From positions 4,464,001 through 4,528,000 of the forward strand of contig JAUKUA010000004.1 in the NCBI GenBank assembly GCA_030549175.1: 64,000 nucleotides of DNA, written 5' to 3'. A program made the position numbers and the translations under genes. Numbering within the stretch: position 1 is the stretch's first letter; every line of letters begins with the position of its first letter. Below, in pieces: positions 53,761 through 64,000 of this stretch. This stretch comes from Lasiosphaeris hirsuta (Eukaryota; Ascomycota; Sordariomycetes; Sordariales; Lasiosphaeriaceae). Under the pieces are notes generated by a model. It saw only the letters and a program-made list of their open reading frames with translations. It was not told where the DNA came from and did not search any database.

Positions 53761-54652
53761 TAGAGGAGGAAGAATGTAGGATAAAGAACACCTCCGTAGA
53801 AAACCTTGGTAAGCTACGGACCCAAAGTAGCGTTCTCTCCTGGCCTTTCAGGGTGGCTTCGACTGCACTGGGGGCGCGCCGGATAGACCCCCGCCCCTGT
53901 GTCATCCTATGGCGTGTGTTCGTGTCGGCAAATGGTGGTCACAATGTAGCTTGTGGTGGTAGACAAGGGGGCGCGGGCACACTGTTGTCACGCATAGCAG
54001 AGAGACACTTTTAGGAGAACCCACGTCGGGATCCCGTCCGACCTTCGGCGAATTGGTAAATTCCAGTGAGGGCCAGACTATCAGTATCTTTTGCCTTCTA
54101 CGCGCCCGCAAGAACAAGGGACGATCTGTGGAACATCTCGGGGCACAACTGCGTGAGCCAGGAGAAGAAGATGGCTGAGTTGCGAAAGATATGAAAAGAC
54201 GGAAATGCGCGGAATATCCGATTCGAGTGATAACTGTGTGTCTGAAATATTAGCCTTCTCCTATTCACTTGATCTTCAATCGAAGCGGCGTTCCATTCCT
54301 GAGCAGAAGGAATGCAAGTGAAGATGAAACCAATCCCCATGCTGGAGTCGGACTCGAGACCGCTGAGTGTCTACCAATCTCCCAGAATCCCAAGCATCAC
54401 CATGAGCTGAAAATTGGTCCCCAGAATGCCCAGTCCAGTCCATAACATTGATTGAATCTCTCTCTTTCCAGCATCCTATGTCAACCAAATGCGCTCGCAG
54501 CATAAACGTAGTGAATAATAGCACCAAACAGAACCAGCCAAAAAAAAAAAAAAAAACCAAACCCCCCGTTTTTTTCCTTCAAATGGACGCGATCATCAAT
54601 AGCCGCGGACTCCACCACACACCCAGGTGCATGATTCCCACTCGCAGTTCTT
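53761..54652. other. region with degenerate coding fragments
   Basis: Minus-strand pieces at 54098-54560 have hydrophobic runs (MLWTGLGILGTNFQLMVMLG) broken by stops and might be a decayed membrane protein gene. No family could be fixed. Confidence 0.35.
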
Positions 54653-56068
54653 TCAAAAGTGTGTCCTGAGTTTCATGGCGGTAAAGCCTCGACACCGTTT
54701 CCTGGCCGCGGGACGTCCTCCCAGCTTCGCCAGCGCTTCGAGTTTCATTTTGCGAAGAGCCTGAGCTTTCAGCCTCTGCCGCTCCCTCCGGATTTCTTGG
54801 GCCACCGGGTCAGGCTCTGCCCATGTCCACCATCTCTTGTTCTGGTGTTTTTCCTTTAGTCGCTCCAAATATCGGGGAAGATTGTCCAGAAGCACCGTCT
54901 CCGCGATGCATTCCGATGGGATCAGACCCTCAATGATGTACTCGGTCTCGTAGTACTTACGGGGCTGGAGACCAAGCTTCCGGACCAAGTCCTGCACATC
55001 CTACATGCGAGTCTTGTGTTTTTCCCATGCTTCGGCGTTTGGTTTGATCACGAGAATCTTGATTCCTTGGAACCCTCGGATATGGTAGCGAGCGCAGATA
55101 TTGAACATCTTTTCCCAACACCATGTGACGGAGAGAAAAGGGCTTGGTTCGCGGCACTTCCAGTTCAGGTGCCTTTGCAGGTCGATTTGGAAGAAGAGTG
55201 GGTTGGTTGCCTTGATACCGTACCCCCTCGCCTTCATGCCGCCATGCGGGCTGGGCGGGATGTCGTGCTCGGGATTCCCTTCGTGAACTACCCGGAAGAG
55301 ACAAGGAGAGCCTTGCAGGTATGCGGTTGTGGTAATGGTCACGGATGTCTGCCTCAGCGCGCGGCCGTTGATGAAGCCGCCTTGAGCGGGGTGGGTGAGG
55401 AGCTGGTCAGCCGCCAGAGAGTACGTGTTGCAGAGCTCTTTGACCTGGGGACTGCCATCCTTGACCCAGACCTTGGTGGTTCTGTGTTCTTCAGTCGCAG
55501 TTCTTACCATCCAGACATCGATATTTGGATGGTCGGGCTGCCTGACATCACACCGGCTCCATCTCACCACACCATCGTTTCTTTCGGGCACCCATGCTCT
55601 AGGGAATTTTGTGAATGGCTCTCGCAGGTTGAGATTTCTTCTCAGAAAACGGGAGCTCCACTCAGAGCGCCAGTACCGACCGGCTCTACTTCTTGCCACA
55701 CCGGCGAGTTTAATTCCGTGTGCTGTCTTGATGGACTTGGGCCCTCGCTTTTTTGGAGCGGCTGTCTTTGTTGATTCGGCGCCTGTTGTTGTGGAGGCCG
55801 GTCGTTCTGCCTCTCTGGCGGACGTCTGGATTGACGCCGAGTCTACCGGCACGACAGGCGGTTTTGTCGTCGATGAGTTTGCTGCTTCGGCGGAAGCCGC
55901 CATGAAGGCCGAATCTGCCGCTCCAGCGAGCGTGGTATCCATAGCGTTCGAATTTTCAGAGCGATATATGAATGCCGTGATGAAGACGGAGCCTAAAGAT
56001 GAGCTGATTTGAGCAAGGGCTCTCAATTGAAGTGGCGCATTTTGCTTGACCCTGAACTCCTGTGACAT
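54653..56068 (-). pseudogene. DUF7587-like protein gene with an in-frame TAG
   Basis: One frame runs from 56068 to 54653 (472 codons) and contains a single stop, TAG at 55003-55001. It divides a continuous domain. Before it stand FRVVHEGNPEHDIPP, the FLSVTWCWEKMFNICARYH block and IKILVIKP. After it come VQDLVRKLGLQPRKYYETEYIIEG, LIPSECIAETVLL and a charged helix. The layout resembles DUF7587, a domain of unknown function common in filamentous fungi. No intron of acceptable size removes the stop (the best one, 40 nt, shifts the frame). The codon context fits an original TGG changed to TAG. The first 120 residues are Ala/Thr/Lys-rich. The short form would lack the C-terminal third of the domain. 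Confidence 0.6.
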
Positions 56069-57138
56069 GGTGTTTAGCAGTGAGCAAATTGCTGGGGGAA
56101 TAAAAATTGCAGCGCTGGGTCTGGTTACATCATCCGGCAAGAGCTCAAGGGCGCAGCCAAAATCTCGGATTTTGGGCCTTGGGCTGGAGGAGCGTCACGG
56201 TTCCGAACAGATTGAGCCAGCAAGAGTCGGAAGTGGGACGTGATGGGGGAAGATACGATGAGAAAAATAAGATGTTAAAATTCGAAGATATGCTGTTTTC
56301 TTTTTGCTTTTGCATGGAAAAATGATCTGGAAAATGTTGAGCGTTTGGAGGCGAGGATATTCTCCAGTCAGTGGTGGGGGTAATCGGAAAGGCGAAAGAA
56401 AAGTTGGGATGCCGAACGGCGAGTTTAGAAATTGTGTGGCTTTCGAAACCTCGAAGGGAGGGAAAGTGCGCCTTGGTCTGAGGCGGCAATAAATAACCAG
56501 TTCACATTGTTTGATGGAGAGAGCCTGTTGGTATCCGTAGGCAAATGCTCAGAATTGCGCCAAAGTTGCTGGAGGCTGGGATTTGAAGCTGGGAATGAAC
56601 TCTACCTTCCCAAAGTTTTCTTATCCCAAAGGCAGCGTTTCATGTTGGAGCTGGAGGGCCTCTGGGTGGTAAGCTGAGGGAGAAAGAGGCGAAAGCTGAG
56701 GACTGGAAAAATATGGTCGAGGTAGTACCAATCCTCGCACTGGTGGAGGAGGTCCTTGGTGAGGACGTTTGGGTCAAGTAAATTGTGTCTACTAATCATG
56801 GTGGCGGCTCGCTGGCATCCTGCTCAGTACCAAATCACTCAACTTGGGAACTGCCTCGTTTGTCTCTATTGTGATGACTTGTGTATTTCCTTTTTTCTTC
56901 CTGCATTCATGGAAGAAATACTACCCAAAACACCCGACCTCTGATTTTTTATGAGCACTGAATTGGCCACTATTTCAGCGTTCTCAGATCTTTCCGCCAG
57001 ACCTCCGAGTCATTCTCATAAAAATCTCCAATTCCCGCGGGTACACCTCGTCCACCTTATGCCTACTTTTTATCTTACAAATTTCCCAACCTCCTCGGAC
57101 CTAGTTGACCCTACACCCATTCTCATGCTACAACGAAC
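56069..57138. other. intergenic region
   Basis: About 1.1 kb of AT-rich sequence without a recognisable gene. Confidence 0.5.
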
Positions 57139-57576
57139 TCAAGACTTGACAATCGGCGAGCCCTTCTGATGAACAGCAGCCCGAGCCGCGTCCTCCTCGT
57201 CAGCAGGCGAGGCAATCTGCTCGCTGGTCAACTTGGGGGCGTATTTGTTTCCAATCTCGGGCGGCTTTTCAGGCTTGGCAGCCATCATGGCATGGAGCAG
57301 GCGAGGCCGGCAGCGAGTATGCCGCCGCCCATCATGACAAGCCTTTGGATGTTTGTTAGTCAGACAGGACTGTTTTCCTGGCACATTCACTCCCCCCCCC
57401 GCCCTTTGCAGACCCGAAAAGGTGCTTGCGTACGTCTTGGGGCTCCATTCCATGGTTGAGACCACTCCGTCAACTGACGTCTTTTTGTATGTCGTGGCGT
57501 CCGCAACGCCATTGGGCTTCAGAGTAGTAGGACGGGCGCCCCTGGCGGCTAATCGAGCGATTGCTGTTCTGATCAT
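57139..57576 (-). CDS. small probable mitochondrial membrane protein, frame uncertain
   Basis: Exon 1 (57576-57434) starts MIRTAIARLAARGARPTTLK, rich in Arg and free of acids, as in mitochondrial presequences. A 91-nt intron (57433-57343, GTACGC donor, CTGACTAAC branch) joins it in frame to a short membrane segment (LVMMGGGILAAGLACSM) that hits a stop at 57287-57285. Just past the stop the next frame continues with a plausible hydrophilic tail (KPEKPPEIGNKYAPK and so on) ending at 57139. A one-base change near 57285-57292 would unite helix and tail into a protein of about 110 residues. Either the 66-aa form is real or the consensus misses a base. Function unknown. Confidence 0.45.
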   Translation of the reverse strand: MIRTAIARLAARGARPTTLKPNGVADATTYKKTSVDGVVSTMEWSPKTYASTFSGLQRAGGGVNVPGKQSCLTNKHPKACHDGRRHTRCRPRLLHAMMAAKPEKPPEIGNKYAPKLTSEQIASPADEEDAARAAVHQKGSPIVKS

Positions 57577-59192
57577 GGTAACTTGGCGAGAAAAGGGTAG
57601 AGATTTTGAATGTGACAGATGTGAGATGCGTTGCAGAATGAACAGTGGCTACCCTAAAATACCTGTAGCAAGTGGTTGAGGGTTTAGGTTATTGTGATGG
57701 GTCGTGGTGGTGTAACCGTCCATGATGCAATCTGCAGGTCAATATTTCCTACAACCGTGGTTTGTGCCAGTGCGCATTGGAGCAAAGTCTCTGACGAGTG
57801 GCAATGGGAGAAAGAATGTCCCTCTACCAGCAATATAGGCTTGGCCACTGTGTGGTTGTTTTCCGATTACGGACATTTCTCATCTCATTTCAACACCGGT
57901 TCACTCGATTATTGACTGCGCCTGCGAGTATCAATCCAGCGACGAAGAAGGAGGCGACACGAAGCTTGAGGCAAACTTGCCATCTCCCGGGCAAGCAAGG
58001 TGAGGATACGCCCGAGGAGCAGACCAGGAGTCACCGAGGAAACTGGTGGCGACAACCCTCACTGTCTTGTCTCGAGTGTCCATGACCCGGTAGAATACCC
58101 AATTGTCCCCGAGGTCGTCGAATGGACCCGCCAGGGGCTGACGACAACGCGTGACCCCATTGCCTATTTTCAGCAATAGGCGATGCGATGCATTGCCATG
58201 GTACGACATGGGTGTCTCAGCTAAGAGCGTAGGTATCCACCAACCTGGTTCCCCTTGCGTCGCGATGGGAGAGTTCCATCTTCGACTGCCACTCTGTGTC
58301 CGCTATATATTGTGGATGGAACGGAACGGAGGTCTCGCGAGTTTGGTAGCGCCAAGCGCTGACTGGAACGGGGCTGCACGTAAAAAAAGCCAATTAACTA
58401 CCGATATAAAATTTTGGCGACCAAGACCGCACGATGGGGCTCATGGCTTGGTTATGCTCCGCCTTGGCCGTCTTGGCTGTCTTGGTATTCTTGGGGATTT
58501 ATCGGGGACTTGGCTTGGACTGGAACAGGACTCGTAAGTCAAAAATGGTTCCCAAAAGACCTCGCCGCTTGCTTTGCACGGAAAAGAAAAAGGGAGCAAT
58601 TGCAAAGACAAACCGGGCAACTGGAGGTCCTGAAACGAGGACTCATCTCTGTGTCGATCGTATCAGCAGCAGCAATCTAGCAGATGCCAATCAGACAGCC
58701 GGTTCGTGGGGTTGCCGCTGTCTGGCTCTGTCTCGCGGCTGAATCGGGAGATCTGTCAAGACTCGGACGGGTCGACGCTTAAACAGGGTCCCTTCGCCCA
58801 TCCTAACCATGCTTGCCTCAAATGGAGGCTCCGGGGTTATATTCCGAATGCAGCAGGGCGATATTAATTGTGCCAAGTAAAAACGCCTGCCATTCGCTCC
58901 CCGATCGCCGCTGTCATCTCTGCGGAACGTCAAAGAGAGAGCTACGGGGCCTACAAAGTAGACGTGGAGACAGGGTAGCATTGCTGGTCCCCTTCGGCCA
59001 GGTTCCGGTAGTATGCGACCCAAGGTAGCATGCGGGTGGCAAGCATCTCCTCCTTGGCATTTGGGGTTTGGAGAGCTCTTATACCTAGTTCTTTTTCCTA
59101 TTCCGTCCTCTTTCTCACCTTCCTGAGCCGACGCGACTGGGAAGGGGGTTGATTGTGATTCTGTCTTTCCACCCCTGGAATTCTCCTCGACA
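57577..59192. other. intergenic region
   Basis: Upstream flank of the small mitochondrial protein gene and the promoter side of the sedolisin gene. A short hydrophobic open frame at 58434-58742 has no support beyond its length. Confidence 0.5.
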
Positions 59193-61241
59193 ATGTGGCC
59201 CGGCCTCTTTTTGGCCCTCCTTGGGCTGTCAATCGCCCCCGCCAATGGTGCACCCACTGTCGTCTTGGAAAAGGCAGAAGGCGTACCGCCAGGATGGACA
59301 CTCCGGAGCAGCGCCAGCGCGTCCGAGATGATCACCTTGTCCGTGGCGCTCAAGGAGCCAGGGATGGACGAGTTGAAGAAGAGGCTTTCTCAGCGCTACG
59401 AGGACCCGGCCCATTCCGAGTTCGGCAGCAACCACTTGAGCCGAGAGGACGTCCATCGCTACCGCAAGCCGAGCCGAAATGTCGTTGAGACCGTCTCCGG
59501 GTGGCTAAAATCAAGCGGTATTCGCAATGTTCACGCCCAGGGAAGCATCCTCAGTTTCTCCGCCTCAGTACAGACCGTCAAGTCGCTGTTCCAAGCAGAT
59601 CTGGCCCATTATGTTTATGGCAACGATGGGAAGCCTGTCCTGCGGGCGCAGAATTACACCGTCCCGACGTGGCTGCGGGACGACATCGACTTTGTCCACC
59701 CCATCACCAATTTCATGCCGCCACGTCGCAGTCACACCCAGCGCAACAAGCAATTCAAGGCTAAGCCTGCCGGCAAGGAAAAGCCAAAGGACAAGCCCAA
59801 GGCCCAAGAAAACAAAACCAAGACAAAGGCATGCAAAGAGCGGCCGAACAGCAACTCGACCACCACCGCCATCCCCGACACCACCCCTCCCCCCTCCCCA
59901 GCACCCGCCTTCACGCCCGAGTCAACCGCCACCACAGCTGACGCCCCAGCCCTGACTTTGACCCCCGACCCGCCCTACACCGGGCCCGCCGATGGCAGCG
60001 ACAACAACCCCCCCAACACGGGCGAAGCCGACTACCCCTGCCTGACCGGGACATATCCGGAATGCATCCGACAGCTCTACAACATCACCTACACCCCCGC
60101 AACCTCGGGGCGCAGCCCGGCGCGATTGGGCGTCGCCGGCTTCCTAGAGCAGTGGATCCAATACTCGGACGTGTCCGCCTTCATGGAGCAGCTGGCGCCC
60201 GAGCTGGTCGGGCTGACGCCGCCGCACAACTTCTCGGTTGACCTGATCCACGGAGGCATCAACCCGCAGAACTCGCCGTACCTGGCGGGCATGGAGGCGT
60301 CGCTGGACGTGGAATATGCCATGACGCTGGGGTACCCTGCTGAGGTGGTGTACTATGTGACGGGGGGCCGGGCGCAGAAGCTTGGCGCGAATAGGACGGC
60401 GCTGCCTGAGGAGGAGAGTGACAACGAGCCGTACTTGGAGTTTTTGTTGGCCATGCTGGCGAAGCCTGATGAGGAATTGCCGCATGTGTTGAGCATCAGC
60501 TATGCGGATGATGAGATCGGCGTGCCAACGCCATATGCTAAGAGGGTGTGTGACTTGTTCGCAGCGCTAACGGCGAGGGGAACGACAATCGTGGCGGCGA
60601 CGGGGGATGGAGGCGCTGCGGGAACGGGTGAAACAAAGTGTACGGCAAATGATGGGAGCGGGAGAAAGATGTTTGTGCCGACTTTCCCAGCGAGCTGTCC
60701 GTACGTGACGAGCGTCGGGGCCGTATTCAACATCGCGCCGCCGTTGACAGGGGCCGACTTTAGCAGTGGAGGGTTCAGCACTGTGTTTCCGCGGCCGGCA
60801 TGGCAGGAAGAGGTCGTCGGGCCGTATGTGGACAAGATGGTCAAGGCGAAGGACTCGAGTTTGATGCTGTTGGCGAACAGGACAGGACGGGCGATGCCGG
60901 ATATCAGTGCTATCGGGAGCGGGTTTGAGATCATGATGGCGGGGGAGATGGGGGCCGTGCTGGGGACAAGCGCATCCACGCCTGTGGTGGCGTCTATGAT
61001 CGCGCTCGTGAATGATGCGAGGTTGCGGGCGGGCAAGCCCAGCATCGGGTGGCTGAATCCCTTGCTGTATTCGCCGAAAGTAAGGGCAGTGTTGAGGGAT
61101 GTGACAACGGGGCGGAGCAGCGGGTGCTGGTTCCCAGACGGCAGCATCTCTGGAGGCTGGACGGTGGTTGAGGGATACGACTGCGTCACAGGCCTGGGTA
61201 CGGTTGACGACTTTCACGATTTCTTGGCGGCTTTGTCGTAG
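59193..61241 (+). CDS. sedolisin (S53) peptidase, tripeptidyl-peptidase-like, secreted
   Basis: Single exon, 682 aa, signal peptide WPGLFLALLGLSIAPANGA. The pro-domain (about 20-190) contains the usual LKxRLSxRYxDPxHxxFGxHLSRxDV pattern. It ends in a 100-residue Lys, Pro and Thr linker (about 190-285), longer than usual. The catalytic domain has Glu and Asp in GMEASLDVEYA (about 365-375), the oxyanion Asp in ATGDGGAAG (about 471) and the Ser in LGTSASTP (about 592). The calcium-binding DVTTGRSSGCW is near the end. Sedolisins cleave tripeptides or internal bonds at acid pH. The residue before GTSAS is Leu where Ser is commonest. The genes around it do not suggest a pathway. Confidence 0.9.
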   Translation: MWPGLFLALLGLSIAPANGAPTVVLEKAEGVPPGWTLRSSASASEMITLSVALKEPGMDELKKRLSQRYEDPAHSEFGSNHLSREDVHRYRKPSRNVVETVSGWLKSSGIRNVHAQGSILSFSASVQTVKSLFQADLAHYVYGNDGKPVLRAQNYTVPTWLRDDIDFVHPITNFMPPRRSHTQRNKQFKAKPAGKEKPKDKPKAQENKTKTKACKERPNSNSTTTAIPDTTPPPSPAPAFTPESTATTADAPALTLTPDPPYTGPADGSDNNPPNTGEADYPCLTGTYPECIRQLYNITYTPATSGRSPARLGVAGFLEQWIQYSDVSAFMEQLAPELVGLTPPHNFSVDLIHGGINPQNSPYLAGMEASLDVEYAMTLGYPAEVVYYVTGGRAQKLGANRTALPEEESDNEPYLEFLLAMLAKPDEELPHVLSISYADDEIGVPTPYAKRVCDLFAALTARGTTIVAATGDGGAAGTGETKCTANDGSGRKMFVPTFPASCPYVTSVGAVFNIAPPLTGADFSSGGFSTVFPRPAWQEEVVGPYVDKMVKAKDSSLMLLANRTGRAMPDISAIGSGFEIMMAGEMGAVLGTSASTPVVASMIALVNDARLRAGKPSIGWLNPLLYSPKVRAVLRDVTTGRSSGCWFPDGSISGGWTVVEGYDCVTGLGTVDDFHDFLAALS

Positions 61242-61808
61242 ATTAGCTGTTGGGATGGGAAAGGAAAAGTCTTTGCAATGGACAGAGCTAATAAGCTGGA
61301 GAAAGCATCGCGGCGATTAATGCAAACTGTAAGCATCAAATACTGCGATAAGAAGTTGAAGCAGATGTGCATCGACCCTGAACCGCCGAAATGATGCACT
61401 CGTCGTGAATCCGGATGGGAGGTGGTGGAAGCGCCGATGAGACTGAGCAGCAACATACCGAATTTGGGAGCTGGTTCTGCGCGGAGGCCGTATAATGTGG
61501 GATGTTGGTGGCTGACGATTGACGAGAGAATAAGTGTCAGGGAATCACTGCCATGGAGAATTTGGAAGGTAGTAAGCCAGGAAGATATCCACCAAGAAGG
61601 AAGGCACTCCCACTTAGGATTAGCAAGAGCATTTTTAACGGAAGCTGCAGTCCATCTGAGGTGTTCAGTTGGAACATGCCAGCCTGGTGAATATGGACCC
61701 ACCTGTGGGTCCCAGCAGGACAATGTGGGTGCTCGGTACCTTCGTAGGCCGGACGGATGAATAAGCGGGCGAGGTGATCAGACGTTAGCTGAAGGTTCAT
61801 TTGCCTGC
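61242..61808. other. convergent intergenic region
   Basis: 3' flanks of the sedolisin (+) and the antiporter (-). No gene is visible. Confidence 0.6.
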
Positions 61809-63437
61809 TCAGGCAAGACGGGCACTCTCTGCATCTGTACTCCGGCCTTTCGACTGAACTCCCCATCGTTGATCATTGGCAATCTTGGCCCCAACCCTCT
61901 TCAGCAGCACCCCGACAGACAAAGGCCCGATGATGGTGTTCAGCATAATCGCCCAAATGCCAGTGATAAACGCCTTCTCGGACAGAAATGGCGTCTCGTT
62001 TAGCCCGATCTGGATGATGACCAACCCGATCTCACCGCGGGCCACCATCGCCGTGCCGAGTAACGTTGCGGGAGCCCAGTTCGATGCGATACCATTGCCC
62101 CGTCGAGCAGCGACCTTCTCAGACCCTCCGACCATAATGAGGTCCCAGATTGGGACGCACACTCCAACTACCAACTTTCCACACAACATCAAGATGGCAA
62201 AAACTACCCCCTTCCATATCATCTCGCCCGTCCACATTCGCAGAAACGGAATCGCAAATCCAATACTCGCAAAGAACAGCGGTTGCAAGATGTACCGCTG
62301 CGTATCAGCCACGTACTTCTCAAACGTGTGAATAAAGGTTGGCGCCTTATCCCTCGCCGTCTCACCATGCTCCCTGCTCGTGACTACGAACGGGCCCTGG
62401 GGGTGCCTGCTCGGCAGACTACTCAGCACCGTCCCGGCTAAGAACGCACCAAACAGCACAGAAGCGCCCGCATACGCAGCAATTGCCAGAAACGCACTCA
62501 ACACACCCACCATCAACACAATATTAGCCACATGCTTCCCCCTCGCAAACCAACCCTCGGCAAACCGGCGAAAGCCCGGACCTAGCACAAACTTGGCCGC
62601 AACCGGCGTCAGCACTGCTAGTAAGCTGCTCGCGAGGATAGGTCGGCCGATGATCCAGCCCAGGTTGCCGTCGCCGTCTTCGGCGAGGCCGCGAAGCTGG
62701 TGGATGACGCTAACGAGAACAAGTCCGCAGACGTCGTCGAGGATGGCGGCGCTGATGAGAACCGTCCCGATACGGGTCTGTGAGAAGTCGGTTGTTGTCT
62801 TGGAGGCGCTGTTGATGACGACGAAGGTGGTGCCGAGGGAGGTGGAGCAGAGGGCGGTGCCGATGATGAAGGCTTCCAGCGCGGCTGGTGAGGGTTAGCG
62901 CTGGGGTGTGAGAGAGGGGGAATGGGGCTCACTGTGGCCGAATCCGCGGTAGAGGAGGGCGAAGGAGAGGGCGATGGGGGTGAGGACGCCGAGGAGGGCG
63001 GCCATGACGCTGAGGAGGAAGTTTTGCCTTAGGAGGTCGAGGCGAATGGTTAGGCCGCCTGGTCGTCATCAGCTAGTTGAAACGCGGCCGGGAGGGAGAG
63101 GCGGTCTACCAACCCTCGAAAATGATGAGTATTAGGCCAATGTAACCCAGAGCGAGGAATGTCTCCTGCCACTCAGGGGCCAAGATGTTGCCGATTGGCA
63201 CGCCGTAAATTAGACCGACGATAATCTGGCCGATTAGCCCCGCGCGGAAGATCTTGTCAGCGAGCCATTCTGAGATGGCCAAGAAAAAAAAGAATGAGAT
63301 GAGTGTCAAGATTCTAATGACTGGGAATGTGTTAGCGAATTGGGATCCGAGTTGGGGGCGTGACGGGGGTGACGGAGGGGCGGCGTACTGTTCGGTTCAT
63401 GATATTCGAGAAAACCGCCGCTTCCGTCGGCGGGCAT
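61809..63437 (-). CDS. CPA2/KefB-type monovalent cation/proton antiporter
   Basis: Four exons: 63437-63389, 63320-63114, 63058-62933 and 62884-61809 (introns 68, 55 and 48 nt), giving 485 aa. All joins rebuild conserved text, for example IIFEG|GLTIRLD across intron 2. About 11 to 12 hydrophobic segments are visible. The ion-site motif after the second half is DDVCGLVLVSVIH, with GRPILAS and a late GEIGLVIIQIG. Fungal members of this branch move K+ or Na+ against H+ on internal membranes or the plasma membrane. The soluble C-terminal regulatory part found in the larger fungal antiporters is absent. The start gives MPADGSGGFLEYHEPN, a short cytosolic leader. Confidence 0.9.
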
Positions 63438-64000
63438 GTTGGATGCAAGGTAGCCTGATAGACTCCAGTTTGAAGGTTATAGCAGACGCTGCCAGTGTGT
63501 TAGTTGACTTTTCCGACGGAATCGTTTGGCTGTTGAAGTCCGACGAGAGTTTGAGATTTTTGGAACTCGCAGCCGTTCTTGGCGCCGGGCCCGTGCGCGC
63601 CAAGGCGCAATGACGGCAGGTCGGGGCCGTCAGGGGACACTGCACGTCAGCTTCAGGGTTCGAGATACCGATCGCGACCAGATGCAAGCCTCAATATGGG
63701 GTAAAATCTCAGATCCAGGGACCAATTCCTAGTGTGCGCTTTTATTCGTACCCAATATCAACGACTTTCGAGTTCTCCCCGAAACCATCAATGCTCACAT
63801 CAAAGCCGAGACCCCGAGCAAATGTTTATTTCATTCATTCCATCACATTACACTCATCCTCAAACTTGAGTTCAAAACAGTCATCTATGGGTATCCTAAT
63901 CTTCTACAGTGCGCGCAACATTGTTGGCTCACTTTGCTGGCAACTCGCCACACCGGCTTCGACCGGCCAAAATCCGAAAAGAGCATTGAAAAAGAGAGAT
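63438..64000. other. upstream region of the antiporter gene
   Basis: Promoter flank of the antiporter gene. No gene is visible before the window ends. Confidence 0.5.

Noticed and set aside
54098..54560. Hydrophobic minus-strand fragments resembling a transporter
   Set aside because: Segments are too short and broken by stops to assign a family.
54960..55003. 40-nt intron removing the TAG in the DUF7587-like gene
   Set aside because: Too short for this genome and leaves the wrong reading frame.
58434..58742. Short open frame with one hydrophobic segment
   Set aside because: Only length and one possible helix support it; no family signature.

Overview
This is nuclear DNA of a filamentous ascomycete. 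Most genes carry short introns (48 to 120 nt) with GT..AG ends and CTRAY-type branch points. Coding sequence is GC-rich. The protein families are typical of Pezizomycotina: a Zn2Cys6 regulator, a GH7 cellulase, a sedolisin, an S41 peptidase with a GPI-like tail, a DAL5-type permease and a fungal AAA ATPase. The set fits a plant-biomass-degrading member of the Sordariomycetes; that placement is inferred, because no rRNA or other marker lies in the window.

Layout. 1.5-4.8 kb (+): seven-exon AAA ATPase. 5.9-8.0 kb (+): YVC1-type vacuolar cation channel. 8.7-10.7 kb (-): JEN-type carboxylate transporter, with a 10-bp tandem repeat in its upstream region. 12.2-14.9 kb (-): Zn2Cys6 transcription factor with a 573-nt first intron. 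14.9-20.9 kb: six kilobases with no recognisable gene, full of simple repeats and poly(C) tracts. 20.9-21.8 kb (-): ribose-5-phosphate isomerase. 22.5-24.9 kb (-) and 27.0-28.2 kb (+): DAL5-family permease and TauD/JLP1-type dioxygenase, divergently arranged, a plausible sulfonate-scavenging pair. 28.7 kb: intron-containing tRNA-Arg(CCG). 29-37 kb: four secreted or surface proteins (esterase-like hydrolase, small Cys-rich protein, S41 peptidase, GH7 cellulase). 37.5-43.8 kb (+): ASC-1/TRIP4-type zinc-finger protein and an HST3/HST4-type sirtuin. 44.2-47.7 kb: a broken pepsin-like membrane protein and a GT61 glycosyltransferase.

48.4-57.6 kb is the accessory part. It holds a 5'-truncated metzincin, an intact intracellular trypsin-like protease, a broken caspase-like gene, an ankyrin-repeat relic whose stop codons all look like RIP (CpA to TpA) products, and a DUF7587-like gene with an in-frame TAG. 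Three unrelated peptidase folds plus ankyrin repeats in 5.5 kb resemble the parts list of fungal NLR, cell-death and allorecognition loci. This is the most unusual stretch of the window.

57.1-63.4 kb: a small probable mitochondrial protein, a sedolisin and a CPA2 cation/proton antiporter.

Several genes need single-base corrections to read through (31.17, 44.71, 45.40, 51.86, 52.03 and 57.29 kb). Some are probably true pseudogenes; others may be consensus indels.
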